Source: Candidatus Segetimicrobium genomatis
GTDB taxonomy: Bacteria; Sysuimicrobiota; Sysuimicrobiia; Sysuimicrobiales; Kaftiobacteriaceae
Reading direction: 5' to 3'
DNA length: 36,007 nucleotides
NCBI GenBank assembly: GCA_005882335.1
Contig: VBAP01000007.1
Span: 43,557 to 79,563 of the forward strand
Shown: positions 27,265-35,413 of the stretch, in pieces
Layout of the letters: every line of letters begins with the position of its first letter
Position numbering within the stretch: the first letter of the stretch is position 1
The notes under the pieces: model-generated
The model's input: the letters and a program-made list of their open reading frames with translations, nothing else
What the model was told of the DNA's origin: nothing
Databases searched by the model: none
Position numbers and translations under genes: made by a program

Positions 27265-29934
27265 ATGGCCACAAAGACGCTGCCCACAACCTATGATCCG
27301 CGCCAGGTCGAGATGGCGCGTTACAAAACGTGGATGGCCGCCGGGTACTTTCACGCCGGGGTCGATCCATCGCGGCAGCCGTTCGTCATCATGCTGCCGC
27401 TGCCCAATGTCACCGGCGAGTTGCACATCGGCCATGCCTCGACCTTCTCCATCCAGGATGTGCTGATTCGGTGGCGACGCATGCAAGGCCGGAACGCACT
27501 GTGGCAGCCCGGCACCGATCACGCCGGCATCGCGACCCAGAACGTCGTGGAGCGGGAGATTGCCAAGGACGGGCTGACGCTGCAGGAGCTGGGACGCGAG
27601 AAGTTCGAGCAGCGGGTGTGGCAGTGGAAAGACCAATACGGCAACATTATTGTCGAGCAACTCAAGCGTATGGGATTTTCCTGCGACTGGGACCGCTTCG
27701 TCTTCACGCTGGATCCTTCATATTCCGACGCGGTCATTGAGGCCTTCGTGCGCCTGTTCAACGAGGGACTCATCTACCGCGGCAAGCGCATGGTGAACTG
27801 GTGTCCGCGAGACGGCAGCGCCATCTCCGACCTGGAGGTGGAGTACGAGGAGGTGGAGACGCAATTGTGGTACGTGCGGTACCCCGGCGCCGATGGGGGT
27901 CCCGGTATCACCATCGCCACCCAGCGGCCGGAGACGATTCTCGCCGACGTGGCCGTCGCGGTGCATCCGGACGATGACCGGTATCGCCGGCTGGTGGGCG
28001 CGCACGTGATGGTACCCCTCGCGAACCGGCGCGTCCCGATCATCGCCGACCGCCGGGTGGACGCCGAGTTCGGCACGGGCGCTCTGAAGATCACGCCCGG
28101 GCACGACCCTCTGGACTACGAGATCGGCGCCGACCATCGTCTGCCGGTGCTGGTCGTCCTCGACCCGAAGGGCCGGTTGACGCCCGACACCGGGAAGTAC
28201 GCGGGGATGGATCGCTTCGCCGCACGAACGGTGGTGGGCGAAGACCTCACGGCCCTGGGTCTCGTCGAACGCGTGGAGACCTACCGGACCAACATCGGTC
28301 ACTGCGACCGCTGCCACGCCGTGATCGAACCATACATCAGCGATCAGTGGTTCTGCGAAATGGCGCAGATGGCGGGGCGAGCGGCGGCCGCGATCCGCTC
28401 CGGGCGGGTGCGCTTCCACCACGAGCGGTGGGCGAAGGTCGTGTTGCACTTCCTCGACAATATCCGGCCCTGGACGATCTCTCGACAGTTGTGGTGGGGG
28501 CATCGCATCCCGGTGTGGCAGTGCGATGCCTGCGCAGCGCGCGTAGCCTCTCAGTCCGCCCCCCAGCGCTGCCCGACCTGTGGCGGCAAGGCCCTGACGC
28601 AAGATCCCGACGTGCTGGACACGTGGTTCAGCTCCGGCCTCTGGCCGTTTGCGACTCTGGGCTGGCCCCGCCAGACGCCCGACCTCCGCTACTTCTACCC
28701 GGGCCACGCGCTGGTCACGGCGAACGAGATCCTCTTCCTCTGGATCGCCCGCATGATCATGGTGGGGCTGCACTTCATGAACGACATCCCGTTCACCGAC
28801 GTGTATGTGGCCCCGACGGTCTTGACGCTGGAGGGCCGCCGGATGAGCAAGTCGCTGGGCACGGGGATCGATCCGTTGGAGATGGCGGACGGACGCGGGT
28901 ATGGCGCCGACGCGGTGCGCTATGCCCTGGTGTCCCGCTGCTCGCAGGTCCAGCAGGACCTGCGGTTCAGCGAGAAGATGATTGCCGACGTGCGCAACTT
29001 CAGCACGAAGATCTGGAACGCGGCGCGCTTCGTGTTGATGAACCTGGGCGAGTTTGACCCTCGCGAAGAGGGGCCCGAGGCCACGACGCTCCTTACCGCC
29101 GACCGCTGGATCCGTAGCCGGTATGCACGGCTTGTTGATACGGTCACTGGAAACCTGGAGGCGTACGAGTTCGATAAGACGGCCCGGGCGCTGTACGACT
29201 TCATCTGGAGCGAATATTGCGACTGGTATCTAGAGATCGCAAAGGTGGACCTGCAACCGGGAACGCGAGCACAGCAGCGGCGGCATGCGGTGCAGCATAC
29301 GCTGTGGTACGTACTCTCCAACACGTTGCAGCTGCTGCATCCCATCATGCCGTTCATCACCGAAGAGATCTGGCAGCACCTGCCCCACGACGGACCCAGC
29401 ATCATGGTGTCACCGTGGCCGCAGGCGCCGCCGGGGTGGACGGACCCCCAGGCCGAGCAGGAGATGGAGGCGCTGATGGCCGTCGTCCGCGCGGTGAGGA
29501 GTCTGCGGGCGGAGCTCTCCATCCCACCCGCGCAGCGGATCCCGCTGCATCTGCGAGCCAGCGGGCGGAGCACAGAGGCCTTCGAGCGCGCCCGGCCGTA
29601 TCTGGCAGTCCTGGCCAGAGTGGAACCCATCCGGTTCGAGGCTCCTGGAACGCCGCGACCTGCCGGCAGCGTGACGACCGTCCTGGCGGACGCCGAAATC
29701 GCGATCCCGCTGGGGGGCCTTATCAACGTGGCCACCGAACAGGCCCGCCTGCAGAAAACGCTCTCGGCGACTCGGACGGAGTTGGAGCGGCTGCAGCAGC
29801 GTCTGGAGAGCCGCGACTTCACCGGGCGAGCGCCCGCCGAGGTGGTAGCGCAACAGCGTCAGCGAGCGGAGGAACTGCGCGCGCGGACACGGCGGCTGCA
29901 AGAATTGCTAGACTCATTGTCGACTGTCGAGTAG
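27265..29934 (+). CDS. valS: valine--tRNA ligase
   Basis: A class I synthetase of 889 residues charging tRNA-Val. HIGH is in ELHIGHASTFSIQDV near residue 53, and KMSKS appears as RRMSKSLGTG near 528. The editing (CP1) domain lies between, with RPETILADVAVAVHPDD and GTGALKITPGHDPLDYEIG. An insert with CDAC and CPTCGG looks like a zinc knuckle near residue 410. The tRNA-binding coiled coil runs from ATEQARLQKTLSATRTELER to the end, as in bacterial ValRS. AGGAGA (27254-27259) lies 5 nt before the ATG. Expression is under the T-box, so uncharged tRNA-Val should induce it. It interrupts the two signalling cassettes. Confidence 0.97.
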   Translation: MATKTLPTTYDPRQVEMARYKTWMAAGYFHAGVDPSRQPFVIMLPLPNVTGELHIGHASTFSIQDVLIRWRRMQGRNALWQPGTDHAGIATQNVVEREIAKDGLTLQELGREKFEQRVWQWKDQYGNIIVEQLKRMGFSCDWDRFVFTLDPSYSDAVIEAFVRLFNEGLIYRGKRMVNWCPRDGSAISDLEVEYEEVETQLWYVRYPGADGGPGITIATQRPETILADVAVAVHPDDDRYRRLVGAHVMVPLANRRVPIIADRRVDAEFGTGALKITPGHDPLDYEIGADHRLPVLVVLDPKGRLTPDTGKYAGMDRFAARTVVGEDLTALGLVERVETYRTNIGHCDRCHAVIEPYISDQWFCEMAQMAGRAAAAIRSGRVRFHHERWAKVVLHFLDNIRPWTISRQLWWGHRIPVWQCDACAARVASQSAPQRCPTCGGKALTQDPDVLDTWFSSGLWPFATLGWPRQTPDLRYFYPGHALVTANEILFLWIARMIMVGLHFMNDIPFTDVYVAPTVLTLEGRRMSKSLGTGIDPLEMADGRGYGADAVRYALVSRCSQVQQDLRFSEKMIADVRNFSTKIWNAARFVLMNLGEFDPREEGPEATTLLTADRWIRSRYARLVDTVTGNLEAYEFDKTARALYDFIWSEYCDWYLEIAKVDLQPGTRAQQRRHAVQHTLWYVLSNTLQLLHPIMPFITEEIWQHLPHDGPSIMVSPWPQAPPGWTDPQAEQEMEALMAVVRAVRSLRAELSIPPAQRIPLHLRASGRSTEAFERARPYLAVLARVEPIRFEAPGTPRPAGSVTTVLADAEIAIPLGGLINVATEQARLQKTLSATRTELERLQQRLESRDFTGRAPAEVVAQQRQRAEELRARTRRLQELLDSLSTVE

Positions 29935-29949
29935 TTATCTCGAAAGGGC

Positions 29950-30038
29950 GTCTTCCGGGTCTGGTGAGTCTGCAAGATCGTCCAATCTGGCGGGTCGGTG
30001 AGTCGGGAGACCCGGTGGACCTGGTAGACCTAGTAGAC
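29950..30038. repeat. GGTAGACCT/GGGTCT word repeat after valS
   Basis: The left arm 29950-29973 contains GTCTTCCGGGTCT, identical to a 13-mer at 35333-35345. The right arm 30005-30038 contains GGGAGACCCGGTGGACC and TGGTAGACCTAGTAGAC. The right arm is probably translated as the N-terminus of the next gene. Confidence 0.8.
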
Positions 30039-31739
30039 GCATTCTCCCGGAGGGGAGGCGCGTCGCGCGCACCGAATCCACGGGTAGACCAGTACGAGGA
30101 GGATGCGGTCCTGCAGCCACCCGACGTTGCTGATGCCCGTCTCGCGGCTGCCCGCAAAGCGGTGCGGGGAGTCGGTCTGGCGCTGCGGGTGCATCGTCTC
30201 TACTCGGCCGGTCACGCCAAGACACAGCAGGGCCTGCTGGAGGCCCAGGAAGCGCTCCGCGCGTATTTGACCACTTACGGTTCGCTGGGCTGCGCGCCGG
30301 CCGGGCGGACCGTTGTGTTCGATTTCCATCCCCGCTCGTACGAAGACGATCTTGTTGCCGAACTAAGTCGCTCACTCACGTCCGCCAAGATCGGAGCCGT
30401 CCAGTTCATGGCCGGCGTGACGATCGAGGAGATCGCGGCGCTGGTAGAGACGCTGCGCCTTCCCATCACGGCCATTGAGCGAGCCGGTGGGGCCGGAAAA
30501 ATGTTGCGGGAACGAGGTGTGCAGACCATCGCGCTGCAGGACCTCGGTGTGGCTCCACCGGGGGGAAGGCCGGCGACCGGTATCGAGCGGCTGATCGAAA
30601 CACTCCGCATCGCTCCCGATCAGCTCGCGACGAGGCTTCACGATGCATCCGCCGGAGACGTGGGAGAAACGGTGCAGCTGCTGCGGGCCCTCGACCGCAT
30701 CCTTGTCAGCTGGCCGCGGGCGGAACAGGAAGTCGGCTGGAGGAACCTGGCCGCGGCCATCGTGGCCACGACGCCATCGCTTCAGGTCCCGCTCTGCCGC
30801 CACATCGTCGCAGCGCTCCACGAACCGTGGGCGGCATCGATCGCGGCGCGGTGGCCGCAGAACCTCATTGCAGGAATTGTGGGTACCGATGCCGGCCAGC
30901 AGTCAGGCGGCGCAGACGATATCATCACCTCGCTGCGGGCGTTGCATCGTGGACCATCGGCTGCGCGCGTTCCCCCAGCCGTCGCGCTGTCTGGTGAGGA
31001 GCGCGATGCGGCCAGGGGGACGCTCGCACAGCCGCGCGGCGCAGTGCCTCCCGGATACGACCTGGCCACGCTTCTCCACATCCTTGCCGCGCTGGATATC
31101 GCCCGGTTCGAAGAGGGGCTCAAACTCATCGAACGCTACGTCGTCAGTGCTGTCGAGATACGCGATCTCGATACCGTGGTCCGGGTGCTCACGGACCTGG
31201 GCGTCCTCATCCGCCTCCCGGATGCGCGGGCAGACCTGGCTCGAGCGGCACTGCGCTGGACGCTCTCCACCGCGGCACGCGATCTCGTGGGCAGGAACCT
31301 GGCGCACGTGGTTGACGAACGCCATCCGCTGAGACAGGCGCTGGCAGCCGTGCCAGAAGAAGCCGTACCGGTGTTGCTGGAATTGCTGGCGGACGAAGCA
31401 CGCCTGCACGAGCGCCGGCAGCTCGTCACACTGCTGGCCGTACTGGCACGCGACCAACCCGCGCTGCTCGGCACGCACCTGACGGACCCTCGCTGGTACG
31501 TGGCGCGGAATGTTGTGACGGCACTTGCGGAGATGGGCACCCCCGCTCTGGTTCCATATGCGAAGACGGCGTTGCAGCATGCGGACCTCCGGGTCCGCAA
31601 AGAAGCGATCGCAGCGCTCGGGACGCTGGGGACGCCGGAGGCGCGCGCGACACTGACCGATGTCTTGCGCCACCCCGACGCCGAGACACGTGCTTCCGCG
31701 GCGAACTGGCTGAACGCAGGCAGGGCGCCTGACGCATGA
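30015..31739 (+). CDS. HEAT-repeat protein with N-terminal shared module, cassette B
   Basis: About 574 residues from GTG 30015, which has GGGAG 5 nt upstream. The first 15 codons (VDLVDLVDAFSRRGG) are word-repeat DNA, and the conserved part starts near residue 50, so a later CTG/GTG start is possible. The N-module shows LALRVHRLYSAGHAKTQQGL, VVFDFHPRSYEDDLVAEL and GAVQFMAGVTIEEIAALVET. The C-terminus has HEAT repeats (DPRWYVARNVVTALAEMG, DLRVRKEAIAALGTLG, DAETRASAANWLNAG). It is the counterpart of the cassette A HEAT protein, shorter by about 100 residues in the middle. It overlaps the following HD gene by ATGA. Confidence 0.75.
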   Translation: MDLVDLVDAFSRRGGASRAPNPRVDQYEEDAVLQPPDVADARLAAARKAVRGVGLALRVHRLYSAGHAKTQQGLLEAQEALRAYLTTYGSLGCAPAGRTVVFDFHPRSYEDDLVAELSRSLTSAKIGAVQFMAGVTIEEIAALVETLRLPITAIERAGGAGKMLRERGVQTIALQDLGVAPPGGRPATGIERLIETLRIAPDQLATRLHDASAGDVGETVQLLRALDRILVSWPRAEQEVGWRNLAAAIVATTPSLQVPLCRHIVAALHEPWAASIAARWPQNLIAGIVGTDAGQQSGGADDIITSLRALHRGPSAARVPPAVALSGEERDAARGTLAQPRGAVPPGYDLATLLHILAALDIARFEEGLKLIERYVVSAVEIRDLDTVVRVLTDLGVLIRLPDARADLARAALRWTLSTAARDLVGRNLAHVVDERHPLRQALAAVPEEAVPVLLELLADEARLHERRQLVTLLAVLARDQPALLGTHLTDPRWYVARNVVTALAEMGTPALVPYAKTALQHADLRVRKEAIAALGTLGTPEARATLTDVLRHPDAETRASAANWLNAGRAPDA

Positions 31740-32860
31740 CCATGCTCCCCGCAGCGGTCGCCGTCCGCACGCTGCTGGTCGCCGTGCACCAGGTCCGGCT
31801 CTACGGCGGCGACCATCCTGCGGCCCGGGAGGCGATCGAGCAATTCTTTCGCATCGTCCAAGGCGGACTGGAGCAGGGGCCGGTGCAGATCGAGATCGAC
31901 GAACGCACGGTGATTGTGCAGGCCATCCCGCAGCCGACCGAAGACCGCTATGTTCCCCAACTGCACGCGCACCTCGCGGCCAGGGGAATCGGAGGGTTGA
32001 CATTTCAGAGAGATGCGGACACGGAAGCGGTGGGCACATTAGTCCGGCTGCTGGCCCAAGAGCCGGAAGAGCTTCTGGCCGAGGGCGGGCTGCCGGACGC
32101 ACTGCGAGCCGCGGGGATTTCACGCGTCGCCGTCCAGGAGCTGACCCCTGTGGCCGGAGGGCGACCCGTGCGCGCGCAAGACCCGTATGAGGCAGCGGTG
32201 CGTGCGGTGCATGGAATTACGACGGCGACGGAGGGCGGACAGCCTGCGGACATCCCTCAGGCCCTGCAGACCGTAGAAGGGCTGGCGGCAGCGCTCGGCA
32301 CCGAACCCCAGCACCTCTGGCGGTGCCTGGCCGACCGCAGTCACGATGAACTGGATCCCGCGCATGCGGTCAACACGTGTCTGTTCGCGCTCTTTGCCGC
32401 TGACGCGTTCGGCCTGCCGCGCGAGGTGCAGATTGAGCTGGGTGTAGCCGGGCTCCTGCACGACATTGGGCTGGCCGCGCAGCCCTGGGAGCAGCGTCTG
32501 TTGGAGCGAACTGCCATCGGCCCCCGCCCAGAGTGGCGTCATCCGGCCGACGGCGCCTTCCTGCTGAGGCACATCGGTGGGCGGGAGAGCCTGCCGATGA
32601 TCGTGACAGCCGAGCACCACCTGCCGGCGCTCGGGCAGGGTCCTGTACTCCCGCATTCCAATCTGGTCGCGCTGGTCGACTATCTCGACGCGATGACCTG
32701 CGGCAGGGTGCCTGCGGCGCGCCAGATGTCGATCGGGGCAGTGTTGGACCAATTACAGCGCGGCCTGGGCCCACGATTCGATCCGGTTCAGGTGCGGATG
32801 CTGGCCGATTTGATCCGCAGGCAGGAGGCTGCTGGGCTGGAATTCTCCGCCCCCGTCTAG
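31736..32860 (+). CDS. degenerate HD-GYP-like protein with N-terminal shared module, cassette B
   Basis: 374 residues. The N-module (LLVAVHQVRLYGGDHPAARE, QIEIDERTVIVQ, LAARGIGGLTFQRDADTEAV, GISRVAVQEL) parallels the cassette A HD-GYP protein. The C-terminal HD domain keeps His-Asp in GLLHDIGLAAQP near residue 242 and EHH near 294. The HDxGK lysine is Leu, and the GYP segment is replaced by LPALGQGPVLP. It is thus an HDOD/HD-like or inactive HD-GYP protein, possibly a c-di-GMP sensor or structural partner rather than an enzyme. The start overlaps the HEAT gene stop. The first ATG is preferred because of the overlap; ATG 31742 is also possible. Confidence 0.8.
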   Translation: MTMLPAAVAVRTLLVAVHQVRLYGGDHPAAREAIEQFFRIVQGGLEQGPVQIEIDERTVIVQAIPQPTEDRYVPQLHAHLAARGIGGLTFQRDADTEAVGTLVRLLAQEPEELLAEGGLPDALRAAGISRVAVQELTPVAGGRPVRAQDPYEAAVRAVHGITTATEGGQPADIPQALQTVEGLAAALGTEPQHLWRCLADRSHDELDPAHAVNTCLFALFAADAFGLPREVQIELGVAGLLHDIGLAAQPWEQRLLERTAIGPRPEWRHPADGAFLLRHIGGRESLPMIVTAEHHLPALGQGPVLPHSNLVALVDYLDAMTCGRVPAARQMSIGAVLDQLQRGLGPRFDPVQVRMLADLIRRQEAAGLEFSAPV

Positions 32861-33069
32861 CCGGCCTACTTTCACCCCCTCCACCCTTCGTCCCTCTCCC
32901 CTGTACGGACCGGTCTTCAAAAGGGTCAGACCCCTTTGAGTACATTGCGACTTCATGCCCGGAGGGTGCGCGTTTTCCCCCTCACCCTTGGTCCCTCTCC
33001 CTCCAGGGAGAGGGGCAATAGGTTGGGGTCTCCGACCCCTCACCTGCCGAAAACGCCCGATGTGCGGGC
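32861..33069. repeat. composite repeat spacer (GGGGTCAGACCCC type and CCCTCTCCC type)
   Basis: TTCAAAAGGGTCAGACCCC with TTTGAGTAC (32916-32944) is the fifth unit of the GGGGTCAGACCCC family. Here it extends to a longer palindrome, CAAAAGGGTC-A-GACCCCTTTG. CCCTCTCCCTCCAGGGAGAG at about 32994-33014 and CCCTCTCCCC at about 32892 belong to the other family. No gene, and no obvious promoter for the downstream ATPase gene. Confidence 0.85.
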
Positions 33070-33117
33070 ATGCTATCAAGGATGAGCACATCTAGCAGGT
33101 CGCTCGGCGGAGGGTCA

Positions 33118-34779
33118 GTGGCCAAAGCCCAGCGCAAGCGTATCGGCGACATTCTGGTTGAGACCGGGGTCATCTCCGCGCAGCAATTGACGGAGGCCCT
33201 GGCCCGGCAGCGCCGCACGCGGGAGCGTTTGGGCCGCATCCTTGTCGAGCAGAAGGTAGCCACTGAAAAGCAGATCGCGCAGGCCCTTGCCGCGCAGCTG
33301 GACCTACCGTTGGTGAACCTGGCGTCTGCGCGCATCGATCCCAAAGCGGTCAAACTTGTCCCTGAGGCCCTGGCCCGCAAGCGCCGGGTGCTGCCGCTCG
33401 TCCTGGAGGGCGAGCACCTGGTGATCGCCATGGCCGACCCATTGGATGTGTACGCGGTGGACGACGTCGGCATTGCCGCACACCGTCCGGTCAAGGCGGT
33501 TGTGGCGGTCGAGTCTGAAGTCGAAGCGGGCATTGCACGCGCGTACGGGATGGGCGCAGCCGCCCAGGCTGTACTGGTCGACGTCGAGGAGGAAGCGCCC
33601 GTCCAGGCACCGCCCGAAGAGGGTGAAGGGGTCGACGATGCCCCGGTGGTCCGCCTGGTCAACCTCATCCTCACTCAGGCCCTCAAAGATCGGGCCAGCG
33701 ACATCCATGTCGAGCACGGTGCGATGCAGACGGTGATGACTCTCCCGAAGAACGTACAGCCGGCACTGACGTCGCGAGTGAAAGTCCTCGCCCGGCTCAA
33801 TATCGCGGAGCGCCGTCTCCCGCAGGACGGAGCCTTCGAACTGGCGCTGGATGATCGGCGCATCGACTTCCGTGTCTCCACGCTGCCAACACTCCACGGC
33901 GAACGCCTTGCCCTGCGGTTGCTGGACAAGACACACGGGCTGCTGAGCCTGGAGCAGCTAGGCCTTGAGGCTAGGGCGCGCCGGCGGTACGAGAGCCTCA
34001 TCAAGCAGCCATACGGCATCATCCTCGTCACCGGGCCCACCGGCAGCGGGAAGACCACGACGCTGGTCAGCACGCTGGCGCTGCTGAATTCGGCCGACAA
34101 GAACATCATCACGATAGAAGATCCCGTGGAGTACCAGCTCCCAGGCGTGAGCCACATTCAGGTGAATACCCGATCCGGACTGACCTTCGCGGCAGGACTG
34201 CGGTCGATCGTGCGGCAGAACCCCGATATCGTGATGGTCGGCGAGATTCGCGACGTCGAGAGCGCGGAGATTTCGATCCACGCGTCCTTGACCGGCCACT
34301 TGGTGCTGACCACGCTTCACACCAACGATGCTCCGAGCGCGCTGACGCGCCTGGGGGACATGGGGATCGAGCCGTACCTGACCGCGTCTGCGGTGATCGG
34401 TGTCGCCTCGCAGCGCCTGGTGCGGTTACTATGTCCGAACTGCAAACAGGTGGCGCCCATCCCCAAAGACATCGTGACGTGGTTGCAGTCGGTTGTGAAA
34501 GATCCCCTCCCACCGGCGGAATTCCGCCGGGCTGTGGGCTGCGCCCAGTGCCGGGCCACCGGCTACCAGGGCCGCAGCGGAATCTTTGAGGTCCTGGTGA
34601 TGACCGAGCCGCTGCGCAAGCGCGTGCTCGCCCACGCGTCGGCGGCTGATCTGGGCGAAGTGGCGCGGGGTGAGGGCATGGGCGCGATGCGTGCCGACGG
34701 CATGCTCAAGGCGATGCAGGGAGTGACTACAGTCGAGGAAGTCCTGCGCGTGACAAGAGTTGAGGAGCCTTCACTCTAA
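33118..34779 (+). CDS. MshEN-GspE-type ATPase, cassette B, with a gap in the N2 domain
   Basis: 553 residues from GTG 33118 (CGGAGGG 3 nt upstream); ATG 33070 is an alternative. Both MshEN half-motifs are good (RIGDILVETGVISAQQLTEA, RLGRILVEQKVATEKQIAQA), so c-di-GMP binding is likely. Walker A GPTGSGKTTTL, Asp box IEDPVEYQLPG, Walker B NPDIVMVGEIRDVES, His box GHLVLTTLHTNDA and zinc cysteines (CPNC, CAQC) are intact. Near residue 199 the text runs DIHVEHGAMQTVMTLP. The usual RxRxRxDG strand, present in the cassette A copy, is missing by about 12 residues in frame. This may impair the ATPase or be a sequencing or assembly loss. Confidence 0.88.
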   Translation: MAKAQRKRIGDILVETGVISAQQLTEALARQRRTRERLGRILVEQKVATEKQIAQALAAQLDLPLVNLASARIDPKAVKLVPEALARKRRVLPLVLEGEHLVIAMADPLDVYAVDDVGIAAHRPVKAVVAVESEVEAGIARAYGMGAAAQAVLVDVEEEAPVQAPPEEGEGVDDAPVVRLVNLILTQALKDRASDIHVEHGAMQTVMTLPKNVQPALTSRVKVLARLNIAERRLPQDGAFELALDDRRIDFRVSTLPTLHGERLALRLLDKTHGLLSLEQLGLEARARRRYESLIKQPYGIILVTGPTGSGKTTTLVSTLALLNSADKNIITIEDPVEYQLPGVSHIQVNTRSGLTFAAGLRSIVRQNPDIVMVGEIRDVESAEISIHASLTGHLVLTTLHTNDAPSALTRLGDMGIEPYLTASAVIGVASQRLVRLLCPNCKQVAPIPKDIVTWLQSVVKDPLPPAEFRRAVGCAQCRATGYQGRSGIFEVLVMTEPLRKRVLAHASAADLGEVARGEGMGAMRADGMLKAMQGVTTVEEVLRVTRVEEPSL

Positions 34780-34782
34780 GAA

Positions 34783-34862
34783 AGTTGAAAAGTTGAAGAG
34801 CTGGAAAGTTGGAAGGTCAACTGCGGGAGTTCTTAAACTTCCAACTCTTCAACTCTCCAACT
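34783..34862. repeat. AGTTGGAA word repeat with inverted arms
   Basis: The left arm 34783-34818 has AGTTGAAAAGTTGAAGAGC and TGGAAAGTTGGAAGG. The right arm 34835-34862 has AAACTTCCAACTCTTC and AACTCTCCAACTG. It begins 4 nt after the ATPase stop and supplies the last codons and stop of the convergent response regulator. It uses the same word as the hairpin in the valS T-box linker. Confidence 0.9.
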
Positions 34863-35242
34863 GAATTGCGGATCGCCTCGATGATCTCGATTGCGGGTTG
34901 ATCCTTCACCAGCAGACCCTGCAGTCCGCTGTGAGCGACTTTCTCCCGGTCCAGCGCCCCGGGAAATGCCGTGAGCATGAACACCTTCGCCTGGGGGAGC
35001 TCCTTCACGATGGCGCGGGCCGCCGTGTACCCATCCAGCCCAGTCATGCGGAAGTCTATTAAAATCACGTCGGGCTGCAACTCCCGAGCCCGGGCCAATG
35101 CTTCCTGACCCTCACCGGCCTCCCCGACGACCTCTAGATCCACCTGCGTCTGCAGCAGACGGGCCATGCGCTGGCGGTAGCTGGCGTTGTCGTCTACCAG
35201 CAGCACACGGATCTTTCTGACGACCGGCTCACTCTGGGACAC
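34817..35242 (-). CDS. single-domain response regulator (REC only)
   Basis: A 141-residue receiver domain without output domain. The acidic pair DD lies at residues 17-18, the phospho-acceptor Asp63 is in LIDFRMTGLDG, Thr91 is in MLTAF and Lys113 is in LLVKDQP, so phosphorylation should be possible. The frame starts at a GTG with a weak RBS. The receiver fold ends near IEAIRNS; the remaining VGELKSWKFKNSRS is encoded by the right and left arms of the AGTTGGAA word repeat, so the stop codon is inside the repeat. It may serve the c-di-GMP/ATPase cassette as a CheY-like signal, but that is inferred from position only. Confidence 0.9.
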   Translation of the reverse strand: MSQSEPVVRKIRVLLVDDNASYRQRMARLLQTQVDLEVVGEAGEGQEALARARELQPDVILIDFRMTGLDGYTAARAIVKELPQAKVFMLTAFPGALDREKVAHSGLQGLLVKDQPAIEIIEAIRNSVGELKSWKFKNSRS

Positions 35243-35302
35243 GCTTCAGTCTATGGCCACACAACATGATATGTGAATCGAACGAAGGTACTACGCGAAA
35301 CT

Positions 35303-35413
35303 GCGTCTACCAGGTCTTCCAGGTCTACCAAGTCTTCCGGGTCTCAACACGCTCTGGAATGAGGAAATTCAGGAGACATGGTAGACCTGGTAGACGTTGA
35401 AGACCTGGTAGAC
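35303..35413. repeat. GGTAGACCT word repeat with inverted arms
   Basis: The left arm 35303-35345 is GTCTACCAGGTCTTCCAGG and GTCTACCAAGTCTTCCGGG. The right arm 35377-35413 is ATGGTAGACCTGGTAGACG and TTGAAGACCTGGTAGAC. The loop is about 30 nt. GTCTTCCGGGTCT is shared with 29950. The right arm is translated as the present tail of the next regulator. Confidence 0.9.
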
